From NCBI RefSeq assembly GCF_012033735.1, contig NZ_JAAVJD010000029.1:1-36475 (forward strand): 36,475 nucleotides of DNA. Reading direction: 5' to 3'. Origin of the DNA: Streptomyces lonarensis (GTDB lineage: Bacteria > Actinomycetota > Actinomycetes > Streptomycetales > Streptomycetaceae). The notes under the pieces were generated by a model. It saw nothing but the letters and a program-made list of their open reading frames with translations. It was not told the origin of the DNA and ran no database searches. The translations under genes were made by a program, and so were the position numbers. Each line of letters opens with the position of its first letter. Position 1 is the stretch's first letter. Shown in pieces: positions 24,552 through 31,475 of the stretch.

Positions 24552-25979
24552 TCAGGGCAGCTGGTCGATCAGTCCGTGGACCACGCGGGGGAACGGATCG
24601 CTCGCGCGGAAGCGCCGGGTGCTGAGCGCCACCATCGCCGTCCCGGTGGCCGGCCGGAACGCCAGCAGCGCCTGCTGCCCCGAGGTGGCACCGGCGTGGA
24701 ACAGCACCGCGCCCCGCTCGCCGGGGCGGTGGAACCAGGAGACGGTGTGCGTGTGGCGGTGGCCGAAGCCGCGCCGCAGGACGGGGCCGCGCAGCGCCCG
24801 CAGTTCGTTCTCCAGCGGTGTCGTCTCCGGTTCGAGCTGGGCTTCGAGGAACGCCAGCAGGTCGTGCGGTGTGGCCCGGACCGAACCGGCCGGGGCGAAC
24901 CCGCCCATGAGCAGCGGCGGTACCGGCGTGCGGCCGTCCCTGCCGTGGCCCACGGCGTCCCGCCCCGAGCCGCGGACCTGCCCGGGCTCGGCGAGCCGCC
25001 TGCCGGCGGTGGGGGCCCACCCGTCGGCGGGGGCATCGACGTCGGCCGGTGCGGCCAGTGTTCGCGTGCCGGAGCCGGCCGGGCGGCCGTCCGACCGCCC
25101 GGTCCCGGGAGCCCTGCCTGCCGCCGGGTACTGCCCGATCTGCCGACCGCCGAGGCCGTCGCTGCCGATCTCCCGGCGGCGCCCGCCGCCGGCATCGGCA
25201 TCATCGGCAGCAGCGGCGCCGTTGCCGCGCCCGTTGCCGCGCCCGATGCCGGCGGCCGGTCCGCCGCGGCCCTCGGTCAGCGGTCCCGCGGGGCCGACGG
25301 GAAGGGCTGCGGCCTCTTCTTCCGGCGGCCGGCTCCGGACGGCAGTTCCGCCGGGCGCGGTCGCGGTGTCGCCGAGTGCGAGCGGTACGAGGACCCGCGC
25401 GTGCAGCAGCTGTTCCCAAGGGGTGGCCGTGTGCGCCGCGAGCGCGTGGCCGAGGACGGAGGCGCCGAAGTTCGAGTACCGCCAGCGGCTGCCGGGCCGG
25501 TGGCGCCGCCGGGGCGGCCGCAGGAAGGCGTCGATCACGCGCTCGGCGGGGTAGTCCGCGTAGGGGTTGGTGGTCCAGCGGGGGACGGCCCGCGGGTAGA
25601 AGTCCGCCGGGAGCCGGGGCAGCCCTGCCGTGTGGGTGGCCAGGTGCAGGACGCTGACCGCGGACGGCCCGCGGTCCGGCCGGCCCGGCGCCCGGCCGAC
25701 GGGACCGAGCAGGGCCGCGGCCGGGGTGCACCACGACACCGTCCCCTCGGCGACGAGCGCGGAGAGCAGCAGGGTGTTGAAGGTCTTGGAGGCCGACCCG
25801 ATTTCGTAGCGCAGTTGCTCCCGCGGCAGCGGTGGCGGCTGTGCCGTGCCGCCGGAGCGGATGACGCGTTCGCCGTGCCGGGACCAGCCGATCACGACGT
25901 CCGGTGCGTCGGCGACCGCGACGGCCGACTCCAGCAGCGACGCGACGTCCGCGCCGCTGCCGGCTGCCGGGCCCGTCAC
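24552..25979 (-). CDS. Beta-lactamase-fold serine hydrolase with a 140-residue low-complexity insertion; last gene of the peptide operon
   Basis: This is a 475-residue class C beta-lactamase/esterase/peptidase-fold protein. GTG 25979 overlaps the upstream stop (GTGA). It shows the SxxK motif as Ser62-Ala-Ser-Lys65 in GSASKTFNT, YSN in WRYSNFGASVLGHAL, and HAG in place of KTG (LFHAGATSGQQ), the form seen in esterases and D-amino-peptidases of this superfamily. No signal peptide or membrane segment is present, so it should act in the cytoplasm, which argues against a drug-destroying beta-lactamase. Residues 220 to 360 are a Gly/Ala/Pro/Arg-rich insertion absent from normal members, including the 12-base tandem repeat at 25221-25244. 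As the last gene of a peptide-led operon it could hydrolyse or acylate a peptide product. Confidence 0.85.
   Translation of the reverse strand: MTGPAAGSGADVASLLESAVAVADAPDVVIGWSRHGERVIRSGGTAQPPPLPREQLRYEIGSASKTFNTLLLSALVAEGTVSWCTPAAALLGPVGRAPGRPDRGPSAVSVLHLATHTAGLPRLPADFYPRAVPRWTTNPYADYPAERVIDAFLRPPRRRHRPGSRWRYSNFGASVLGHALAAHTATPWEQLLHARVLVPLALGDTATAPGGTAVRSRPPEEEAAALPVGPAGPLTEGRGGPAAGIGRGNGRGNGAAAADDADAGGGRRREIGSDGLGGRQIGQYPAAGRAPGTGRSDGRPAGSGTRTLAAPADVDAPADGWAPTAGRRLAEPGQVRGSGRDAVGHGRDGRTPVPPLLMGGFAPAGSVRATPHDLLAFLEAQLEPETTPLENELRALRGPVLRRGFGHRHTHTVSWFHRPGERGAVLFHAGATSGQQALLAFRPATGTAMVALSTRRFRASDPFPRVVHGLIDQLP
25221..25244 (-). repeat. Two tandem 12-base units inside the hydrolase insertion
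   Basis: GTTGCCGCGCCC occurs twice in a row (25221-25232, 25233-25244) and begins to repeat a third time with one change. The minus strand reads it as a GRGN repeat. This points to recent in-frame slippage in a dispensable segment. Confidence 0.75.
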
Positions 25980-26923
25980 GCCGCGCCGCTGCCGGCGGGG
26001 GCGCGCAGGTCGCCCATGGCGCGCGAGGTGGCCAGCACGGAGGCGAACGCCGCGACCAGCGTCGGGTGGTAGAGCGCGTCGAACACGTCCTCGCGTCGGC
26101 CCTCGGGCAGCGGGCCGCGCTGCGCCGGCATGGCGCCGTCCTCGGTCCGGGCCTCGGCGAACGCCCGCCAGGCCACCGGGTCCAGTGCGGGCTCGGGCAG
26201 GCAGGCGTCGACGACGAGCAGTTCGCCGAGCAGGTCCCAGTGGCCGATGTCCAGCCAGTCGTCGACCCAGGCCGGCAGCCACTGCGCCAGGTACTCGGCG
26301 AGGTCGTCCGGGAGCCCGCCGGGGTTCTCGCCCCAGTCGGTGAGGTGGAAGACGGTGTGCGTGACGGCGTAGCCGACGTTCATCTCGACGGTCCACGGCT
26401 CGGGGCGGCGTCCGAGCCAGGTCGCGGCGGTGGCCGCCTCGGTGGTGATGCTGCGGGGCAGGCCGAAGCGCCGCTCGAAGGCGGAGATACCGAGGCGCCG
26501 GACCGGCGGGGTCTCCATCGCCGACCAGCTCTCCAGGGTGTGCACGGAACGCAGGGTCGCCTCGAACGCGGGCTCCTCGTAACCGAGTTCGTGGAACGGC
26601 ACGTAGATCTCGAAGGGGATCGGGGAGAGCGGCTCCTGCTGCTGCATCCAGGTGAGCACCTTCCCGCCGTCGAGGTGGTCCCGCCAGGCGGTGTCCAGCA
26701 ACTGCCGGGTCAGCGCCGCCTGCCGCGAGCCGGCCACCCCCTCGCGGAACAGGACCTTGCCGATGAGGGCGAGTTCACCGATCGGCTTGAGCCGGTCCTT
26801 GACCTCGAAGTCGGAGGTGGAGTCGTCCTGCCGGGGGCGGAAGCCGTCCTGGTTGCGGTGGAGCCAGGCGATTGCCCGGTCCCCGACCTCGTGCATCACC
26901 GCGATGTCCGAGGGCTCGGTCAT
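25976..26923 (-). CDS. Unknown protein, paralogue C of the peptide operon (possibly DUF6895)
   Basis: This is a 315-residue soluble, helix-rich protein. ATG 26923 overlaps the previous stop (ATGA) and follows GGGAGGAG. It is clearly related along its length to the upstream gene product: both have KP(L/I)GEL near the start, an (L/F)EIY motif, RLGI followed by ERR-GL, TWLG-PEPW, and the block GYxxTHxVFHLTDWG. Both also share the WLPAWxD, WDL-ELL-VDA-LPEP run and a late (Y)H-T. The two His and the Asp in the shared block, with the later His, could form a metal or active site. I do not know the family for certain; DUF6895 is a name I associate with such Streptomyces proteins but cannot verify. 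Its C-terminal stop overlaps the hydrolase start. Confidence 0.8.
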   Translation of the reverse strand: MTEPSDIAVMHEVGDRAIAWLHRNQDGFRPRQDDSTSDFEVKDRLKPIGELALIGKVLFREGVAGSRQAALTRQLLDTAWRDHLDGGKVLTWMQQQEPLSPIPFEIYVPFHELGYEEPAFEATLRSVHTLESWSAMETPPVRRLGISAFERRFGLPRSITTEAATAATWLGRRPEPWTVEMNVGYAVTHTVFHLTDWGENPGGLPDDLAEYLAQWLPAWVDDWLDIGHWDLLGELLVVDACLPEPALDPVAWRAFAEARTEDGAMPAQRGPLPEGRREDVFDALYHPTLVAAFASVLATSRAMGDLRAPAGSGAA

Positions 26924-28047
26924 GCCTGCTCCTCCCGGCGCCCGCCGGTGGCGCCGTGCGTGTCGCCGGGACGTGCCCGGTGCTGGGGGCGGGTGGTGTC
27001 GGGCGGCGCGCCGCGGTGCTCCGGTGGGTCGGTGGGGGCGTGCCGGTGCGGCGCCTGTGGTTCGTCGAGGGTGTCGTCGGCCCGCAGCCGTGCGGCGGCG
27101 AGGGTGGCGGCGAACGCGCAGGCGAGGGTCGAGTGGTAGCTGAGCCGGAAGGCGTCCGGGTGCTCCGGCAGCAGGGCGGGCCCGCCCTCCGGCAGGGCGC
27201 CGTCCGGGCCGCGGGCGGCTGCGAGGCGCCGCCAGGCGGGAGCGGTGAGGTGCGGGTCGAGCGGCTCGGGCAACGACGCGTCCACGGCCAGTAGTTCGCA
27301 GCCGAGGTCCCACTGGCCCGCGTCCAGGCAGGTGTCCAGCCACGCGGGCAGCCAGGTACGCAGGTACCCCGCGATGTCGGCGGGGATCTGCTCCGGTCGC
27401 ACGCCCCAGTCGGTGAGGTGGAAGACGACGTGGGTGAGGTCGTACCCGGCGCGCTGCTCGAAGGCCCAGGGCTCCGGCAGTCCACCCAGCCAGGTGCGGC
27501 GCAGCGCCGCGTCCCGGTCGCCGTGGGGGGTGAGACCGGCGCGGCGTTCGGCGTTGACGATACCGAGGCGCCGCTGCGGCTCCTGTTCGGTCGCCCGCCA
27601 GGCGCGGGTGGCGCAGAGATCGCGGGCGAGGGCCTCGAACTCGCCGTGCCGCAGCCCCTCCCCGGCGAAGGCGGCGTAGATCTCCAGCGGATAGGTGGCG
27701 TGGGGTTCGCCGACGAAGAGGTCGAGCAGCAGCTTGCCCCTGCCGAGTTCGTCCCAGCTGAGCGCGAGCAACTGGTTCGCGATGGTGTGCAGTTCGCCGT
27801 TCTCGGGGGCGGCGCGGCGAATGGCGACCGCGAGTTGACCGAGTTCCCCGAGCGGTTTGACCGTCCAGTTGAGTTCGGCCCCGGCGGTGGGGTCGGTGAC
27901 CTCCTGCGGGAGGCGGAACCGGTCGGCGTGGTCCTGCACCCAGCGCAGGCAGTCAGCTGCGAGCTGCTCCAGCTGCCCGGCCGGGGTGTGCGGCTCCGCC
28001 CCGGCGGCCGCGAGGCCACCGGGGGCGGCAGCCGCCGGGGAGGTCAC
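26920..28047 (-). CDS. Unknown protein, paralogue B of the peptide operon (possibly DUF6895)
   Basis: This is a 375-residue relative of the next gene. GTG 28047 overlaps the upstream stop (GTGA). After a Pro/Ala-rich N-terminus of about 25 residues, the helical domain begins QLEQLAADCLRWVQDHADRF and contains LNWTVKPLGELGQLA, YPLEIYAAF, RRLGIVNAERRAGLTPHG, TWLGGLPEPWAFEQ, GYDLTHVVFHLTDWG and LSYHSTLACAFAATLA. Unlike paralogue C it has a C-terminal extension of about 50 residues rich in Pro, His, Arg and Asp (APHRHAPTDPPEHRGAPPD), likely disordered. The all-helical, evenly spaced Trp/Leu pattern suggests an alpha-alpha solenoid or toroid. The function is unknown. Duplication followed by divergence suggests a heterodimer or two successive steps. 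Confidence 0.8.
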   Translation of the reverse strand: MTSPAAAAPGGLAAAGAEPHTPAGQLEQLAADCLRWVQDHADRFRLPQEVTDPTAGAELNWTVKPLGELGQLAVAIRRAAPENGELHTIANQLLALSWDELGRGKLLLDLFVGEPHATYPLEIYAAFAGEGLRHGEFEALARDLCATRAWRATEQEPQRRLGIVNAERRAGLTPHGDRDAALRRTWLGGLPEPWAFEQRAGYDLTHVVFHLTDWGVRPEQIPADIAGYLRTWLPAWLDTCLDAGQWDLGCELLAVDASLPEPLDPHLTAPAWRRLAAARGPDGALPEGGPALLPEHPDAFRLSYHSTLACAFAATLAAARLRADDTLDEPQAPHRHAPTDPPEHRGAPPDTTRPQHRARPGDTHGATGGRREEQA

Positions 28048-28808
28048 GCGCCGCCCCCGCGCCGTGCGGCGGCGGGCCGGGTGTCGTTGGCGCGCATCAG
28101 GAGGGCGGCGTGGACGTGCAGGGCGACACGGGCGTCGGCACCCCCCATCCGCAGGGTGAAGCGCAGGCCCGCGTCGAGGCCGAGGGTCGGCGGCACTCCG
28201 TCGACGACGGCGAGCCAGCGGCCCGCACCGGCGGCCTGCAGCCAGTCGCGGCGGCGCACCGCGCGGACGAAGCCGCGGGAGACGTCCACCGGACGACGGG
28301 CCGCTTCGGTGGCGACGGCGGAGTCGGCGCCCGGGACGGCGAGCGCGGCGAGCACGGAGAGCTGGTGGGTGAGCGCCTGCCAGCTCGCCTCGCGCAGCGC
28401 GGTGACGTCCGGACCGGCGTCGGTGGTGCCGGCGGCGTCGGGCGGTCCGGTGGTGGCGGCGATCCCGAGGGCGTCGGCGGGGGAGGGGGCGTGGGGCGGG
28501 GCGGTGACCCGGGCGAGGGCACGTTCCATCGCCCAGTGGCTCCACGCGACGGTGGGCGACGACTGGGGGCCGGGGGGATAGGCGTGGACCGCGGCGCGGC
28601 ACACCGCCACGTCGGGTTCCGGCGCCGGCCGGCTGAGCAGGGTGCTGGGCAGGAGGACGTCGGCACCCAGGGTCCGCACCGCGGCGACCGTCAGTGCTTC
28701 GTCGCCGCCGAGTGAGCCGGTGGTGCCCGCAACGGAGTGGTCCCCGCCCCGAAGGGCGGAGACCAGTTCCGAAGCAAGGTCGTGCACAGCGCCCGACAAT
28801 TGCTTCAT
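28044..28808 (-). CDS. Unknown protein A of the peptide operon
   Basis: This is a 254-residue soluble protein without recognisable family. ATG 28808 lies 14 bases after the peptide stop and follows GAGGGG; its own stop overlaps the next start. It begins MKQLSGAVHDLASELVSAL (helical). A variable Gly/Thr/Asp-rich middle follows, then SWQALTHQLSVLAALAVPG and a beta-like C-terminal part: RWLAVVDGVPPTLGLDAGLR, FTLRMGGADARVALHVHAALL. The C-terminal third could be a small binding domain. It has no Cys motif, nucleotide-binding loop or membrane span. Position directly after the peptide gene suggests that it handles the peptide, for example as a recognition or chaperone protein, but this is inference. 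Confidence 0.75.
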   Translation of the reverse strand: MKQLSGAVHDLASELVSALRGGDHSVAGTTGSLGGDEALTVAAVRTLGADVLLPSTLLSRPAPEPDVAVCRAAVHAYPPGPQSSPTVAWSHWAMERALARVTAPPHAPSPADALGIAATTGPPDAAGTTDAGPDVTALREASWQALTHQLSVLAALAVPGADSAVATEAARRPVDVSRGFVRAVRRRDWLQAAGAGRWLAVVDGVPPTLGLDAGLRFTLRMGGADARVALHVHAALLMRANDTRPAAARRGGGA

Positions 28809-28822
28809 CCGCGGATCGCCCC

Positions 28823-28999
28823 TCAGGACTTCTTCGGGCGGGGCGTGGGCGGCGAGAGGAGCAGCGCACCGGTGAGCAGCAGCAGCGACGCGCACTCGCG
28901 GGAGTCGCGGAACGTCCCCTCGGCTTCGGTCGGGTTGAGCGCCTCCTCGACGTCGAAGTCGAGCGTCTTCAGGTCCTGGGTCGGCTCTGCGGAGAACAT
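28823..28999 (-). CDS. 58-residue peptide heading the operon, candidate RiPP-like precursor
   Basis: ATG 28999 has AAGGGA seven bases upstream, which decides the start; an in-frame extension to 29041 lacks any ribosome binding site. Residues 1 to 35 are acidic and leader-like (DLKTLDFDVEEALNPTEAEG, then TFRDSRE). The rest is a single Cys36, a run of Leu/Ala with one Thr and one Gly (ASLLLLTGALLL), and a basic Pro-rich end (SPPTPRPKKS). The net layout, leader followed by a hydrophobic 10-20 residue core, is that of ribosomally made, modified peptides. The hydrophobic stretch could instead be a short membrane anchor. Ser, Thr and the lone Cys in the core are possible modification sites. No similar precursor comes to mind. 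Confidence 0.65.
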   Translation of the reverse strand: MFSAEPTQDLKTLDFDVEEALNPTEAEGTFRDSRECASLLLLTGALLLSPPTPRPKKS

Positions 29000-30149
29000 G
29001 ACACCATCCCTTTCTGGGGAAGAGCGGTTCGCTTGACCCATTCAGGACAACGCACAATTCCGACGGTCGCAACTGCACATACGTTCAGGGCGGATTGTTG
29101 AGAATCGAACCTCATCTGGTCCCACGGCGCCGGACAATGCCCCGTTCGGCCCGCCCGAATGGCGGCGCGGGTATTCCTGTGCGGCGCCGCGGCGTGCAGT
29201 CGGCGCCTCTCGGTGGGGCACTGGTCAAGGCCGGTCATGCTGTGTGCTCGTCGCCGACGCCACGTCACTTCATGGCCATGGCCGGCGCGGTGCTCAGGGC
29301 GTGCGACGTTGAATTCCCCAAAGCCCGCTGGGAATCGGCAGGTGCGACGTCCGGCTGTTCCCGGGGTTGCGCGGAGACCGTATCGGCGGACTGCCGGAGG
29401 AATTCAACTGCCGCAACATCCCGTCAACTGCGAGGAATGCGCGCGGAATGACGCGGCCTCGGGTCGGGACCTCCTCGGCCCTCCTCGGGGCCGTCGCGGC
29501 TCCGCGGTCCGAGGTCGCGCTCGGCGTGCGCCGCCGGTCTGCCCCTGGACCGTGCGGCCCGCGCTCCGGTCGACCACCCCGCCCGGGGGTCGGTCGACCG
29601 CGCGGCGACCGCCGCCGGCTCGACCCGGGCGCAGCGCCCGGGCGCGAGGGCCCCGAACCGGCCCGGCGCGATCATCCCCGACGTGTCCGTTCCCGCCCCG
29701 CCCCGACCTGCCCCGCCCCGCCCGACCCGTCGCCGCGACGGCCTCGGAGCGCAGCGGGCACCGGGCGACGCCCGGTGGCCGTACGGTCGCCGTGCGGTGG
29801 CCGGGGCGTGGTGCGCCGGACACCCGGCGTTCCGTCGCGGTGTGGGATCGATCACGCACGGGTGTCCGCCCGGCGGACGGTGATGAGTGACGGGCGGCCG
29901 CGGTCGACCGGGCCGGGGTGGCTTCCCGACGCCCGGCGGGGGCGCCTCATCTCCGGTGCTGCCAGGGGGGACAGGCGATCCGCCGGGGTGCGGCGGGTGT
30001 CTCGGGGCGTTCCCGGCAGCGCTTCGGGGACCGTCCGCCGAGCGGTCGGCCGGGGCGTGCGGGGTGGTTCCGGGATGCCGAGGCCCGCTCCCGGCGCGCT
30101 CCTAGAGATGGGATGATTGGGCCGTTCAGAGCGATACGACGGAGAGTGC
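29000..30149. other. 1.15-kb gene-free region between the peptide operon and the exporter
   Basis: The first 450 bases are noticeably less GC-rich than the rest of the window and would hold the promoter of the peptide operon. Bases 29450-29880 are very GC-rich, with many CCCCG/CGGGG words. No frame in this region has family features or a good ribosome binding site followed by plausible coding sequence. No tRNA or known RNA was recognised. Confidence 0.55.
29076..29104 (-). promoter_or_regulatory. Weak promoter candidate for the peptide operon
   Basis: On the minus strand TTCTCA (29104-29099) and TATGTG (29081-29076) are 17 bases apart, giving a leader of about 70 bases. Both boxes are poor matches; it is listed because nothing better lies closer. 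Confidence 0.25.
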
Positions 30150-31475
30150 ATGTCCCAGTCCGAACAGGCGGCCCCCACCGACACCATGACGCCGTCCGGG
30201 GTACCCCCGGTCATCGCACCCGAACATCCCCCCATCGTCGCCCCCGACAGCGTCTCCCCGAAGCTGCGGGCCGGGATGCTGGTCACCCTCATCCTCGGCA
30301 GTCTCTCCGCGCTGCCGGCGCTGTCCATGGACCTCTACCTGCCGGCGCTCCCGGAGGTCGGGAACGTCCTGGGCACCACCGCGTCCAGCGTCCAGCTGAC
30401 CCTCACCACCTGCCTCCTCGGCCTGGCCCTGGGGCAGCTGATCATCGGCCCCATGAGCGACCAGCTCGGGCGGCGGCGCCCGCTCATCGTGGGCATGGCC
30501 TGCTACGTCGTCGCCTCCGCCGCGTGCGCCCTCGCGCCCGGCATCGAGGCGCTCACCGCCTTCCGGCTGCTGCAGGGACTCGCCGGTGCCGCGGGCATCG
30601 TCATCGCCCGCGCCGTTGTCCGCGACCTCTACGAGGGCGTGGCCATGGCCCGGTTCTTCTCGACGCTGCTGCTCATCTCCGGGGTGGCGCCGATCATGGC
30701 TCCCGTCCTCGGCGGGCAGATGCTGCGCGTCACCAACTGGCGCGGCCTGTTCGTCGTGCTGGCCGTGCTCGGCCTGATCCTCGTCCTCATCGTCGCCCGC
30801 TGGCTGCCGGAGACGCTCCCGCGCGAGCAGCGGCACAGCGGGGGCGTCGGCCCGGCGCTGCGCACCATGGGCGGCCTGTTCCGCGACCGGGTCTTCACCG
30901 GCTACCTGCTGGCGGGGGCGCTCACCTTCGCCACGCTCTTCGCGTACGTCGCCGCCTCGCCGTTCGTCGTGCAGGAGATCTACGGCGGCTCGCCCCAGAC
31001 CTTCAGCCTGCTCTTCATGATCAACTCGATCGGCCTGGTCGCCGTCAGCCAGATCAACGGGAAGATCCTGGTCGGTCGGGTCTCGCTCAACCGCGTCATG
31101 GCCGTCGGCCTGGTGATCATCACCCTCGCCGCGGTGGCGCTGCTGCTGGTCACCGCCGGCGCGTTCGGAGACGCCGGGCTCGTGCCGGTCTCGGTCGGGC
31201 TGTTCGTGCTGATGGCCGCCATGGCGCTGGTGCTCCCCAACGCCAACTCGCAGGCGCTGACGCTGACCCCGCACGCCGCCGGCTCCGCCTCGGCGCTGCT
31301 GGGCGCCTCGCAGTTCTTCATCGGAGCCGTCGCCTCACCGCTGGTCGGCATCGCGGGGGAGCACACCGCCGTCCCGATGGCGGTCGTGCAGCTCAGCTGC
31401 GTCGTCCTCGCCGCGCTGGCGTTTGTCGTACTGTGCAGGCCATGGCAGACGGGCAGGGCGACCACGACGGCATGA
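30150..31475 (+). CDS. Bcr/CflA-type major facilitator drug exporter
   Basis: This 441-residue MFS protein starts at ATG 30150 after GGAGAG. A 50-residue Pro/Thr-rich cytoplasmic tail precedes 12 hydrophobic spans. Diagnostic features are MDLYLPALPEV at the end of span 1, the loop 2-3 motif A GPMSDQLGRRRPL, RLLQGLAGAAGIVIARAVVRD (span 4, motif B-like Arg) and WRGLFVVLAV in span 6, as in the Bcr/CflA subfamily that exports bicyclomycin, sulfonamides and other drugs by proton antiport. Its stop overlaps the next gene (ATGA). It is transcribed away from the peptide operon, so a role in exporting that product is possible but not shown. Confidence 0.9.
   Translation: MSQSEQAAPTDTMTPSGVPPVIAPEHPPIVAPDSVSPKLRAGMLVTLILGSLSALPALSMDLYLPALPEVGNVLGTTASSVQLTLTTCLLGLALGQLIIGPMSDQLGRRRPLIVGMACYVVASAACALAPGIEALTAFRLLQGLAGAAGIVIARAVVRDLYEGVAMARFFSTLLLISGVAPIMAPVLGGQMLRVTNWRGLFVVLAVLGLILVLIVARWLPETLPREQRHSGGVGPALRTMGGLFRDRVFTGYLLAGALTFATLFAYVAASPFVVQEIYGGSPQTFSLLFMINSIGLVAVSQINGKILVGRVSLNRVMAVGLVIITLAAVALLLVTAGAFGDAGLVPVSVGLFVLMAAMALVLPNANSQALTLTPHAAGSASALLGASQFFIGAVASPLVGIAGEHTAVPMAVVQLSCVVLAALAFVVLCRPWQTGRATTTA

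Noticed and set aside
24552..28999. Classifying the peptide operon as a known RiPP class (lanthipeptide, lasso, linaridin, thioamitide)
   Set aside because: None of the defining enzymes is present and the peptide core does not match those classes.
29000..29041. 14-codon N-terminal extension of the peptide
   Set aside because: No ribosome binding site upstream, whereas AAGGGA is well placed for ATG 28999, inside the would-be extension.
29159..30116. Several 150-250 codon frames upstream of the exporter
   Set aside because: Composition is Arg/Pro/Gly only, no ribosome binding site with sensible coding sequence, and frames are open on both strands at once.
31442..31471. Earlier ATG for the second serine hydrolase
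   Set aside because: It lies inside the exporter gene without a ribosome binding site; ATG 31472 gives the common ATGA overlap.
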